From positions 1 through 64,000 of the forward strand of contig JABCPU010000206.1 of the NCBI GenBank assembly GCA_016800925.1: DNA of 64,000 nucleotides. Direction: 5' to 3'. Positions within the stretch are counted from its first letter, which is position 1. Every line of letters starts with the position of its first letter. Source of the stretch: Suillus spraguei. Its lineage: Eukaryota > Basidiomycota > Agaricomycetes > Boletales > Suillaceae. The notes under the pieces were generated by a model, which did not search any database, was not told where the DNA came from, and was given only the letters and a program-made list of their open reading frames with translations. Positions 10,190 to 20,915 of this stretch are shown piece by piece. The position numbers and the translations under genes were made by a program.

Positions 10190-12210
10190 CGATAATTGGG
10201 GTGCTGGGTGCTGGGTGCCAAGTCCCAAAACCTGGAACTCGAAACTGGAGATTCAAACAAGATATTTCCTGAATTCCGGATACCCGGACACCCGAAACAC
10301 AACACACAAGGTGAAAGATTTAAAGTCCATGTGTCGAGTCATCAGGTGCCAAGTGCTGGGTGCAGGTGCAGAGTACCAAAACTAGAAACTCAAGATTCAA
10401 GACCAAACAGACATCTACCAAAAATGTGTGGATCAAAGTTTTGTTGTTGCCTGACATTTTTCTGAGTCCCGAGGACCAAACCCCAAAATTGTGGACTACT
10501 GGATTTCGGGATTCAGGGTTTGGCACTCAAGATTTGAGATTTGAGACAAAAAAGATATCTACCAAAAATGTGTGGATCAAAAGTCATTTTATTGCCTAAC
10601 ATTTTTTTCGGTCTCAAGTGCAGAAGCCCGAATACTGAACCCCGAACCCCTAAATAGTAGACTACCGGAGTTCGGAGTTCGGGGTTCGGCACTTAGAATG
10701 TGTGGATCAATAGGTGTCTATTGCCTCACATTGTTCTGAGTCCCAAGTCACAAGTGCTGGGTGCCGGGGTTCAGGGTTCAGCACTGACAATATGTTGATC
10801 AATATCTTTCACATTATGAGTACCAAGTCCTGAGTCCTGGGTGCCGGGTGCCGGGTGCCGGAGTTTGGGGTTCGGCACTCAACATGTGTAAATCAATATC
10901 TTTGGATTGCCTCACATTGTTCTAAGTCCTGGGTGCCAGGGTTCGGGGTTCGGTGTTAAAATATGTGCATCAATATCTTTCACATTTTCATGAGTCCCAA
11001 GGCCCGAGTCCCAAGTGCTGGGTGCCGGAGTTTGGGGTTCGGCACATAAAATATGTGGATCGATATCTTTCACATTGTTATGAGTCCCGAATCCTGATCC
11101 CCGAGTGCCGGGTGCTGGAATTCGGGGTTCGGCACTCAACATGTGTAAATCAATATCTTTGTATTGCCTCACATTGTTCTAACTCCCGGGTGCTGGAGTT
11201 TGGGGTTCAGCACATAGAATATGTGGATTGATATCTTTCACATTGTTATGAGTCCCAAATCCTGATCCCCGAGTGCCGGGTGCCAGAGTTCGGGGTTTGG
11301 CACTCAACATCTGTAAATCAATATCTTTGTATTGCCTCACATTGTTTTAACTCCCAGGTGCCAGAGTTCAGGGTTCGGCACTCAACATGTGTAAATCAAT
11401 ATCTTTGGATTGCCTCACATTGTTCTAACTCCCAGGTGCTGGGGTTCAGGGTTCAGTGTTAAAATATGTGGATCAATATCTTTCACATTGTTATGAGTCC
11501 TGAGTCCCGATTCCTGACTGCCAGGTGCCAGAGTTCAGGGTTCGGTGTTAAAATATGTGCATCAATATCTTTCACATTGTTATGAGTCCCAAGGCCCGAT
11601 TCCTGACTGCCAGGTGCTGGAGTTCAGGGTTCGGTGTTAAAATATGTGCATTGATATCTTTCACATTGTTATGAGTCCCAAGGCCCGAGTCCCGAGTGCT
11701 GGGTGCCGGAGTTCAGGGTTTGGCACTCAACACATGTGAATCAATATCTCTGTATTGCTTCACATTGTTCTAGGTCCTGAGTACCAAGTCCTGGGTGCCA
11801 GGGGTTGGGGTTCAGCACTTAAAATATGTAGATCAATATTTTTCACATAATGATGAGTCCCGAGTCCTGGGTGCTGGGGTTCGGGGTTCGGCACTTAAGA
11901 TGTATGGATTGATATGTTTCACATTGTTACCTGGCACCCAGCACAAGGTGACTCGACAGATAGGTTTCAAATTCTTTACATTGTGTGTCAAGTCCCAAGT
12001 GCCAGGTGCCAGGGTTCAGGGTTCAGCACTCAAAATGTGTGAATCAATGTGAGGCAATAAAAAGACTTTGACCCACACATTTTTAGTGCTGAACCCCGAA
12101 CTCTGACATCCAGTAGTCCACAATTTCGGGGTTTGGCACTTGTGATTCTGCACTCGGGACTCAGAAAAATGTGAGACAATAAAAGGAATTTGATCCACAC
12201 ATTTAAAACT
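10190..12210 (+). repeat. tandem array, repeat family 1 (about 80-110 bp units)
   Basis: About 15 diverged units share GAGTCCCAAGTGCTGGGTGCCGG followed by AGTTCGGGGTTCGGCACTCAA, then ATGTG(G/T)ATCAATATCTTT and CACATTGTTATGAG or GTATTGCCTCACATTGTTCT. Units at 10400-10610 and 12040-12200 are longer variants with 'ACCAAAAATGTGTGGATCAAA'. ORFs here are repeat artefacts with repeated 'GCRVPEFGV'-like words. No coding function is supported. Confidence 0.85.
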
Positions 12211-12660
12211 TGAAACTCACAAAAATGTATATCATGTAAATTTTCTATTTCCTTACACAGTTCACCAAGTGTCAAGTACCAAGACCCGAGACCCGAATCC
12301 TGAATTCCTGGCAATGTACCAAGTGCCAAGTGCTGAGTGCCAAAACCCGAAACTTGAAACTTGAAACACAACACTTGAAACTCGCAAAAATCTGTATCAT
12401 GTAAAATTTCTATTTCCTTACACAGTTCACCGAGTGTTGAGTACCAAGACCCAAGACCTGAATCCTGAATGTAGGGTTGGCAGGCCAGCTGCGGAGGTCC
12501 GGAGGTCTGGAGATATGGAGATTGGGGCCAGAGATCATAGTGGAGATGGGGTGTGAAATATGGTATATGGTATGTGACAGAAACTCGCAAAAATGTATAT
12601 CATGTAAAATTTCTATTTCCTTACACAGTTCACCAATTGTCAAGTAACAAGACACTATTT
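12195..12660 (-). repeat. inverted copies of repeat family 2
   Basis: Three units (about 12200, 12360 and 12580) carry TTTCTATTTCCTTACACAG and TTCACCAAGTGTCAAGTACC. These are the reverse complement of the right-arm array at 15090-17060. They give the structure another inverted pairing. Confidence 0.8.
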
Positions 12661-13371
12661 CTGGACTTTCCCTCCAGTGGCATTCTGGATGTACCTTCAC
12701 TATGTGTCCTGGTCCAATTCCCATTCCTATCCGGATTCCATTCCTCCGGATCTCCCTGCATTCCTCTCCGGACATATTCCTGTGCCACATGCATTACACC
12801 ATTTGAGGTATGTCCTTGTCTCCAGCTCTTGGTTACCTCTGTCTCTGTCTTGATAATCTCTTTCATACATATCTCATCTCTGAGTTCATTTCGTTATGTT
12901 CTGCTGTACTTAGTAGTATGTTTCTGCATGGTTCATACATAGCCTTGGATTATGCTTACTGATCCTTACCTATGATACCTACAGTATATAAACTCGCACT
13001 GAAGTATTCTGGACTTGAGTTTGGTCATTACTGCCTGATTACTTACTTTCTTCTTTCTACTTATTCTCCGTTTTATATCTTGCTACCTTCTCATGTCAAT
13101 ATAACTCCATTCCATTCTCGGACTTAGGCTCTGGCCCTTGTAAGCCTCCAGTTCAGGCCTATGGGAGTATTCCCTAGGCCGGACCTTTGACCCTTTGTTA
13201 TATTATACTTTCCGAACTTTGTCTAAACTCCAGTCTTTATCTCTGTTCACCTCCGGCTCTACCTTTGGTAGTCTTCCACTGTTTGTTTCTACTTCGGACT
13301 TCGTCCATAGTAGCCTGTACCTTCCTTACATAATCTCCGGACCTACTCCTCCATAGTAGGGCAATACTTCC
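12661..13371 (+). other. non-coding; promoter-like or LTR-like stretch
   Basis: No gene is visible. A TATATAAA motif at about 12984-12992 is followed by CT-rich sequence, and TGTTATATTATAC starts near 13193. Together with the ATAACA at 13884-13889 this could bound a degenerate LTR, but no target duplication is seen. Confidence 0.35.
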
Positions 13372-13889
13372 CCCCAAATCCACAGAGCTCCACTCCTCCA
13401 TTTCTCCACTCCTCCACTCCTCCATTTCTCTGTTCCTCCACTCCTCATCCTCCAGACCTCCTATCTCTGGACCTCTTGTCCTGTCCTATCCTATCCTTGA
13501 CCTCCTGTGGATCATATTTCCCCCTGGAGCCTTGCTCCAATCCTGCCCTGGACTTCATCCAGCGGTCTTCCCTTCACCCATTCTACTTGGGACTTGTCCC
13601 AGTAGTCTTACCTCTATCTCCACCTACCTCTGGCATAGTTTTCTACACTTCTCCAGAAGTTTATTGGTGCTCTATGGAGCAATCCAGCCTGAGAGTTCCT
13701 CCAAGGTTCTCCCTCAGACTTCACCAGAACTCATCTTTGGACTTCATATGAAATTAGGGGCATGTACTCAGGTAAGGGGCACAGCGCACAAGCTGAGGCC
13801 AAGCCCCCATGAATTAGTATGACCCTCCAGTATGACCCCATGCAAAGCTGGAACTTCTGAATAGCCTCTAGTTTTGCATGGTCATAACA
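13372..13889. repeat. inner inverted segment, left copy
   Basis: This is the reverse complement of 17250-17770. Clear matches are TCCTGTGGATCAT...CCCCCTGGAGC (13505-13540), GGGGCACAGCGCACAAGCTGAGG (13778-13800) and GTTTTGCATGGTCATAACA (13871-13889). The ends look LTR-like (ATAACA opposite TGTTATGG). Confidence 0.75.
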
Positions 13890-13907
13890 GTTTTGAGTTT
13901 CGGCACT

Positions 13908-14038
13908 CAGCACTCAGTGATTCAATAATTTGCTTCTGGCAGAGGTAACATTCATTGAAAAAAATTGTATATACATCAATTACTATGCAATTATGCCAAC
14001 CTCCTCACAAGACCCTTTAACCTTCACCTCAACATCCA
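13908..14038. repeat. innermost inverted arm, left
   Basis: This segment of about 131 bp is almost identical to the reverse complement of 14957-15087. Examples are TTCAATAATTTGCTTCTGGCA and CAAGACCCTTTAACCTTCACC. Only a few mismatches are seen by eye, so these are the youngest or best maintained arms of the structure. Confidence 0.88.
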
Positions 14039-14956
14039 AGAACAAAAACATAGAAAGTCGCATTCCTGACACTTTTGATGTTTTCAGTATCTTACTCTTG
14101 CATAAATAATACAGCCTTTTCATATATCATTATAATACCATATATATTGCTTTGTATGACAAGGATCAGCTTAAAATAGGCCGGAGTTTTGAACTAGTGT
14201 GAATGCTTACTATTTCTACTGATAAGGAGCCCATACTTTCAAAACATCAAAGTTTATTAATCAGACACCTGAAGTAGATTTAAAATACATTCACTATGAT
14301 ATATCTAAATTTATAAAACCATCCAACAAGAATTGAGTGCTGAGGAAGTGAAATAGATAAGAAATTGACTGTGGGAAAGTTCAAAGTCCCAAAATATCGA
14401 AAGTGGTCAGTTGGGCAGTTGTAGGACTTTGATGCTGGGTCAACTGAGATATACACCACATCCCTTCCACCACCTTCCAACCTCAGGGCAATATGCAGTA
14501 TAGGTTCCTTTAGTAGTCTAACATGTATCTTACATATTTTGAATGAAATATTTAAACTGTACCATATATAAATGTGACTTTGTGTAAAAAGATGTCAATT
14601 GTCACTTTTCACACATATGTCATTTACTTATCATTCAGTCAGTCCTTCATGGATCTTTCTAAAACTTCAAATACATCATTAGGGACATATATGAGAGGTA
14701 AATCATGCATTAGATCACTTATCACAAGCTTTATTATTATGTAGGCTTCTTATCAGTAGAAATATCCCCTATACATGACATATCAGATTTGTGGCCTATA
14801 TACAACTGATCCTTTGCATATGACACATGTGGGAGTGTACTACTGTTGATGTCTGAGCAGGGCTGGCCATTTATGCAATGATAAGACATTCAAAACTTTA
14901 AAAATGATTGAGGAGCAACAGGAGGGCATCCATGATAAGATGGTTGAGATTGAACT
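14039..14956. other. AT-rich loop of the foldback, no gene
   Basis: The 0.9-kb spacer between the innermost arms is AT-rich with many short ATAT motifs. Its longest ORF (66 codons) has no recognisable family. I see no promoter-gene arrangement in it. Confidence 0.6.
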
Positions 14957-15087
14957 GGATGTTGAGGTGAAGGTTAAAGGGTCTTGTGAGGAGGTGGACA
15001 TAATTGCATAGTGATAGATGTATATACAATTTTTTTCAATGAATGTTACCTCTGCCAGAAGCAAATTATTGAATTACTGAGTGCCGA
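14957..15087. repeat. innermost inverted arm, right
   Basis: Reverse-complement partner of 13908-14038. It is followed directly by the family 2 array. Confidence 0.88.
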
Positions 15088-15089
15088 GT

Positions 15090-17060
15090 CCTGAGTCCTG
15101 AGTGCCAAAACTCGAAACCCAAAACTTGAAACTCACAAAGTGTCAAGTACCGAGACCTGAGACCCAAAACCCTGGCATACAGTTTCAAGTTTCAAGTTTC
15201 AAGTTTCAAGTTTCAAATTTTGGGGTTCAGGGTTTAGGGTTCAGGTTCTGGCACGAGGCACTTGTTACATTGCCAGGAATTTGGGATTTGGGTCCCGGGT
15301 GGTGGTACTTGACACTCAGTGAACTGTGTAAGGAAATAGAAAATTTACATGATACAGATTTTTGCAAGTTTGAAGTTTGAAATTTCGGGGTTCGGGGGTC
15401 AGGTTCCGGCACTCGGCACTTGTTACATTGCTAGGAATTCGGGATTCGGGTCCTGGGTTGTGGTACTTGACACTCGGTGAACTGTGTAAGGAATTTTACA
15501 TGATACAGATTTTTGCAAGTTTCAATTTTGAAGTTTGAAGTTTGAAGTTGCGGGGTTCAGGGGTCAGGTTCCGGCACTCAGCACTTGTTACACTGCCAGG
15601 AATTCGGGATTCGGGTCTCGGGTCTTGGTACTTGACACTCAGTGAACTGTGCAAGGAAATAGAAAATTTAAATGATACAGATTTTTGCAAGTTTCAATTT
15701 TGAAGTTTGAAGTTTGAAGTTTCAGGGTTCGGGGTTCAGCTGCCGGCACTCGGCACTTGTTACATTGCCAGGAATTTGGGATTCAGGTCCCAGGTCTTGG
15801 TACTTGACACTCAGTGAACTGTGTAAGGATATAGAAATTTTACATGATACAGATTTTTGCAAGTTTCAATTTTGAAGTTTACAGTTTGAAGTTGTGGGGT
15901 TCGGGGGTCGGGTTCCGGCACTCGGCACTTGTTACACTGCCAGGAATTCGGGATTTGGGTCCCGGGTCTTAGTACTTGACACTCGGTGAACTGTGAAAGG
16001 AAATAGAAAATTTAAATGATACAGATTTTTGCAAGTTTCAATTTTGAAGTTTGAAGTGTGAAGTTTCGGGTTCGGGGGTTGGGTTCTGGCACTCGGCACT
16101 TGTTACATTGCCAGGAATTCGGATTCGGGTCCTGGGTCTTGGTACTTGACAGTCGGTGAACTGTGCAAGGAAATAGAAATTTTACATGATACAGATTTTT
16201 GCAAGTTTCAATTTTGAAGTTTGAAGTTTGAAGTTTCGGAGTTCAGGGGTCGGGTTCTGGCACTCGGCACTTGTTACACTGCCAGGAATTCAGGATTCGG
16301 GTCCCGGTCTTAGTACTTGACACTCGGTGAACTGTGCAAGGAAATAGAAATTTTACATGATACAGATTTTTGGAAGGTTCAAGTTTGAAGTTTGAAGTTT
16401 CGGAGTTCGGGGGTCGGGTTCTGGCACTTGGCACTTGTTGCATTGCCAGGAATTCGGGATTCGGGTCCCGGGTCTTGGTACTTGACACTTGGTGAACTGT
16501 GCAAGAATATCAAAATTTTACATGATACACATTTTTGTGAGTTTCAAGTTTCGAGGTTTGGGGTTCGGGTTCTGGCACTCGGCACTTTTTACATTGCCAG
16601 GAATTCGGGATCCGGGTCCCAGGTCTTGGTACTTGACACTTAGTGAACTGTGCAAGGAAATAGAAAATTTCAATGATACAGATCTTTGCAAGTTTCAATT
16701 TTGAAGTTTGAAGTTTGAAGTTTGAAGTTTGAAGTTTCGGGGTTCGGGTGCCGGCACTCGGCACTCGGCACTTGTTACATTGCCAGGAATTCGGGATTCG
16801 GGTCCCGGGTCGTGGTACTTGACACTCGGTGAACTGTGTAAGGAAATAGACATTTTACATGATACACATTTTTGTGAGTTGCAAGTTCCAAGTTTTAAGT
16901 TTCAAGGTTCAGGGTTCAGGTTCCGGCACTCGGCACTTGTTACATTGCCAAGGATTCAGGATTCGGGTCCTGGGTCTTGGTACTTGACACTCAGTGAACT
17001 GTGTAAGGAAATAGGCATTTTACATGATATACATTTTTGCAAGTTTCAAGTTTTGAGTTT
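15090..17060 (+). repeat. tandem array, repeat family 2 (about 160-185 bp units, 11 copies)
   Basis: Eleven units start near 15258, 15417, 15582, 15752, 15927, 16097, 16268, 16432, 16583, 16771 and 16936. Each contains CACTTGTTACATTGCCAGGA, then ATTCGGGATTCGGGTCCCGG, GTCTTGGTACTTGACACTC, GGTGAACTGTGTAAGGAAAT and CATGATACAGATTTTTGCAAG. The units end in a microsatellite of GTTTGAA/GTTTCAA steps of variable length. ORFs across it repeat the word GIRDSGPGSWYLTLGELCKEI and are artefacts. Confidence 0.9.
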
Positions 17061-17249
17061 TGAGTTTCAGCTTTTTATTGCCTCACATTTTTCTGAGTCC
17101 CAAGTGCCAAATCCTGAGTGCCGAACCCCAGTAGTCCACAATTTCGGGGTTCAGCACTTGGGATTCAGCACTCAGGACTCAGACAAATGTCAGGCAATCA
17201 AAAGATTTGATTCACACATTTTTGGTAGATATCTTTTTTGTCTCGAATC

Positions 17250-17770
17250 TGTTATGGCCATGCAAAACCGGAGGCTACTCAGACGTTCCAGCTTTGCATG
17301 GGGTCGTACTGGAGTGTCATAACTAAATCATGGGGGCTTGGCCTCAGCTCATGCGCTGTGCCCCTTATACAAGTATGTGCCCCTAATTTTGCATGAAGTC
17401 CGAGGGGGAGTTCCAGTGAAGTCCAGAGGGGAACTCTGGAGGAACTCTAGGGCTAGACTGCTCAATAGAGCGCCGATGGACTACTGGAGGATGGTGGGAA
17501 CCACGCAGGAACTATTTCTGGAGGACAGGAAATACAGGTAAGACTACTGGGTCGAGTCCGAAGTAGAATGGAATGGAGGATGGACTGCCAGACGAAGTCC
17601 GGGGCAAGATAGGAGGGAAGCTCCAGGGGGAAAGATGATCCACAGGATGTCAAGGGTGGGGTAGGACAGGTCCAGAGGTCCAGAGATAGGAGGTCTGGAG
17701 GGGAGGAGTGGAGGAGTGGAGGAGTGGAGGACCAGAGAAGTGAAGCTCTATGGATCCAAGGGGAAGTATT
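17250..17770. repeat. inner inverted segment, right copy
   Basis: Reverse-complement partner of 13372-13889. It begins TGTTATGGCCATGCAAAACC and contains GGGGGCTTGGCCTCAGCTCA (about 17330) and GGAGCTCCAGG-like purine-rich repeats (GGAGTGGA)n near 17700. A short family 1 remnant (17070-17235) lies just before it. Confidence 0.75.
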
Positions 17771-17954
17771 TAGGACATGGATGAGGATTGGAAGTCTCAG
17801 ATATCAGAGGAGGGAAAGTCCGGACATAGTGGTGGGTGAGACTGTGCTCAGGGTGGGCTAGGATATGCATAGGGTTAGCAAGCTAGCTGCAGAGGTCTGA
17901 AGGTCCAGTCAGATGATATGCAACTACCTCAGCTCCGTCATGTCTACAATTATC

Positions 17955-18345
17955 ATACACATGGGCCAACCCATCTAATAAAATATTTTAGATAACACTC
18001 TCGGCCCACCCATCTAATATGTGTCTGGGCCCACCCGTGTATGTGATAACAAGTACCCTTCACATACCTGTCTATCTGATACACATCTACCTTGGTACAC
18101 CCATCTACATAATATCCAATTACCTTGGCCCATCCGTCTACCAAATATTCATGTACATCAGCCCACTCATCTACTCTACATATTCCTTGCATGGGCCCAC
18201 CCGCCGTCATCGGGAATAATATTCCTCCTGGCCCATCCATCATGAACAAGGATATTTCTACCATGGGCCCATGGTCCACTGGCCCGTATCATACGGGATA
18301 TTATGCACATCCGTTCACTTGTATAATACAGCGATAGTTCACTGT
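17955..18345 (-). repeat. right outer arm with GGCCCACCC repeats
   Basis: Inverted counterpart of 9782-10112. GGCCCACCC or GGCCCATCC occurs about every 35-45 bp from 17962 to 18240, and the end carries CCATGGTCCACTGGCCCG and GGGATATTATG. Confidence 0.75.
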
Positions 18346-18417
18346 AATATGTGTAGAAATGTGCAATCAATGCTATTGAACTGATTATTTGACCATGTAT
18401 AAGAATTAGTAGAGTAA

Positions 18418-19011
18418 CTAAGGTGAAAAATGAGGTGCACTTGAATAGGCTTGCACAGGTATACATGTATGATAATTGTGAAAAGAATGATGGGGAATCA
18501 TATGATACTGTGTATTGTTGGGCAAATGATATAAGTTATGCTGGAGAGAGAATGGGTGATGCGGGTGTCCATGAGGAAGTAAAGTATGTGCAATGCCAGA
18601 ATAAACAGTTGAGGGGGGATCAGACATTGATAGCGCAGGAACATAATGGGGGGTAGATGAGGATGAGCCCATTGAATATTGCAAGTCATCGAGTTGACAA
18701 TGGATCATGGGACGCTCAACTGGAAGTGACTCAGCTGGCCCAAGCACAGCATTTTCGTCAACCATGCTTTCATGTGTGCATTTCTGCCCACAAGGGAGAC
18801 AGCCATAAAGGCCAGTGAATTTCGGATCATCCTTCAGCTATGGGTGGCCATCGAGCTGTGCTTGAATTAAGGAAACATGTTCAGGATTGTTTTGAGTGTC
18901 ATCAAGAGATATGTCCAGAGCTTGCGCAAGTTTGAGAATATTGGCTTTTGACTTGCTGCTGAGAAAGCCACTGAATACTGCACGAGCATCGCAAGTGCCG
19001 CACTTCGGCAT
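18418..19011 (-). pseudogene. repeat-associated hypothetical protein, one in-frame stop
   Basis: The frame opens at an ATG at 19011 and runs to a stop at 18418-18420 with a single in-frame TAG at 18838-18840. The N-terminal part has two Cys pairs (MPKCGTCDARAVFSGFL; LYGCLPCGQKC) around a short helical segment (KSKANILKLAQALDI). The helical segment and the LKDDPKF motif remind me of SAP-like N-termini of multicopy agaricomycete proteins, but I cannot assign it firmly. The C-terminal part is His/Pro/Ser-rich. It sits just outside the foldback structure and is probably a dead multicopy gene. Confidence 0.5.
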
Positions 19012-19526
19012 TGCGGAGTTTTGATTTACACAGTCTCAATGTAATGCTTTGGATGGATTGTCACATCTGGAGCATATTTCTTTTATTGCAGATAATCCTG
19101 ACAAGCATGTAGCCCCGAAAAAAATTGTTTTAGTATTCTCTTATTATGTATAACCACCATACCATATTTCAGAATTTTCTGTGGTGATCTGACCTTTAGA
19201 GCGAGCCTTATATGCACAAAACTAGCCTCCAGCACCAATAAGTTGGCCACCAGACGAGATCTACTTCGAATTTCTTCAAAGAAAATATATAGAACTGTGC
19301 ATTATGTTGGGGGAAACCCATATGCGACATAGATAATGATTCCGTGCAGAATTGCGTGTGCTAGAGTCGATGCATGGACTCTTGGGACACACGGACTCAT
19401 GGGACTATCTAGTAGAGGGGCTGGTCACCAGTCTATGGAGTAACTTAGTAGGCTGGACTATTCAATATCATTATCAAGCCTTGCTTATCTGGCCCTTGAC
19501 ATAATAGCGCTGCCAGATACTGGTTA
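19012..19526. other. no gene seen
   Basis: Non-coding by eye; many short stops in all frames and no RNA gene recognised. Confidence 0.5.
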
Positions 19527-19529
19527 TTG

Positions 19530-19700
19530 GTATGGTGGACGATAGGTTACGGTTCATTTGCCGATTTGCCGCAACGTATTTTGAAGTCCAATCAATGTTT
19601 GTCGAACTATTTGTTGGTAGACCTCAAGTTAATAATTGTCACAAAAAGTCACAAGTGCATTTACTTACTACTATTGGTAATGGTTGCCAATCCCCGACGC
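19530..19700 (+). repeat. inverted repeat arm, left (partner 22235-22375)
   Basis: ATTTGCCGCAACGTATTTTG and the following 100 or so bases recur reverse-complemented at 22235-22375. The similarity persists in translation (FAATYFEV..MFV..F.G), so it may derive from a coding transposon end. Confidence 0.65.
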
Positions 19701-20164
19701 TGCATAGTGATGAATTCCGGCACGGCTTCAAAGGTTCGTGCATAAGACATAAGTATCTTAGACGCGGGTCACACGGTATACAAGAAGCAGCATGAGCACG
19801 TTATTAATCAATTCACTTGTCCCACAGACGAAGAATTGTGAAGCTCAGAGCCTGCAGGCCTTGCGACTTGACTGGGAACCTGTCAATGTATGAACCCCTT
19901 GAAGCTGTTCAGGAATACACGAAGAGACAACCAACGGAGGCTGAGTTTGAAGTTTGCGAGTCAGTTCATAGATATCCAAGGCAGTGTAACGCCAAGGAAG
20001 CTTCACCGGCTATGCAATCTACTGCAATCAAGGTAGTGAGAGGACTTAGAGGAGGGGGTTTACGCAGAGCACAATATAATTAGTATTTCGAACATGTCTG
20101 AAGGCACGACTCGCCATGGAGTAAATATCAATGTTGCATCAACAATTTGCACAGGGGCTAAGAC

Positions 20165-20915
20165 CAGTTAAGATGGACCTCTAAGGAAACCATCAATGAG
20201 TGGATGTCAAGGTGTGATCCGATAAAAAAAATGCTGTCATCAGCAGGTTTTGAACCTACACAGGAAAGAGAAACAGATTTTAATTCTGTTGTGGTAACCA
20301 TCAGGCTAAGACTAGCTACAATGAACTGCAAAAGAAACCATCACGGGTGAATATCAAGGTGTGTTCCGATAGAAAAAACCTTGTTGTCGGCAGGTTTCGA
20401 ACCTGCACAGTCCAAGAGAAACAGGATTTGATTATATCGTGGCAACTACCAGGCTAACACCAGCTACGGCTAACTTTCAAAGAAACCGTCCACGGGTGAA
20501 CATCAAAGTGTGTTCTGATAGAAAAAAATCTCGTCATCAGCAGGTTTTTAACCCGCACAGTTCAAGATAAACAGTTTTTGTTTTTGTTTTGGCAACCGCC
20601 TAGCTAAGTCCAGTTACGATGAACTCCTAAAGAAGCCATCCATGAGTGAATGTCAAGGTGTGTTTCAAGAGAAAAAAACTTTGTCGTCGGCAGGTTTCAA
20701 ACCTACACAGTCCAAGAGAAACAGATTTTGATTCTGTTGTGGCAACCACCTGACTAAGACCAGTTGCGGTGAACTTCTGAAGAAACCGTCCATGAATGAA
20801 TTCAAAGTGCGTTCTGATAGAAAAAACTATAGTTAAGCAGGTTTCGAACCTGCGTAGTCCAAGAGAAACAGATTTCGATTCTGTTGTGGTAACCACACTA
20901 GCCAGGCTAAAGTTT
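20165..20915 (-). repeat. tandem array of five tRNA-like units (about 149 bp period)
   Basis: A T-arm-like motif (reverse complement of CAGGTTTCGAACCTGC) recurs at about 20243, 20391, 20541, 20691 and 20838, spaced 148, 150, 150 and 147 bp. Each unit, read on the minus strand, has a D-arm-like GGTGGTTRCCA, a stem AACAGA/TCTGTT around a 7-nt loop, a long variable region (TTCTCTTGGACTG) and the T-arm. About 60 bp of shared spacer (GAAACCGTCC...TCAAGGTGTGTTC) separates the units. The anticodon position reads CGA in the last unit and differs in others. The acceptor stems do not pair well, so these look like tRNA-derived repeats rather than working tRNAs. Confidence 0.65.

Larger units (their letters stand above)
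9782..18345. repeat. large foldback (inverted-repeat) structure of about 8.5 kb
   Basis: The two ends are imperfect inverted copies. The left CAGTGACAAACTCCGTACTATACAGG... (from 9782) and CATAATATCCC, GGACCATGGG, ATATCCTTG and GATGGATGGG blocks reappear reverse-complemented at 18220-18345. Moving inwards, further inverted pairs occur: GGGTGGGCC arrays, segments 13372-13889 versus 17250-17770, and 13908-14038 versus 14957-15087. Two tandem repeat families fill the left (10190-12210) and right (15090-17060) arms. No transposase, RT or other ORF with family resemblance is present. It could be a non-autonomous foldback transposon or a palindrome grown by repeat expansion. Confidence 0.7.

Noticed and set aside
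12030..12590. 186-codon minus ORF in the foldback region
   Set aside because: Its protein is only translated satellite repeat (repeated SGLGSWYLTLGELCKEIE); no coding evidence.
13193..13889. TGTTAT...ATAACA considered as a complete LTR
   Set aside because: No flanking target duplication, no primer site or polypurine tract, and the inverted partner does not end symmetrically.
15225..15245. TTAGGG-containing stretch (AGGGTTTAGGGTT) considered as interstitial telomere
   Set aside because: A single TTAGGG within GGGTTCAGG-type satellite sequence; not a tandem telomeric run.
15090..17060. Regular array considered as CRISPR
   Set aside because: Units are 160-185 bp with diverged, long repeats and no unique spacers; the genome is eukaryotic.
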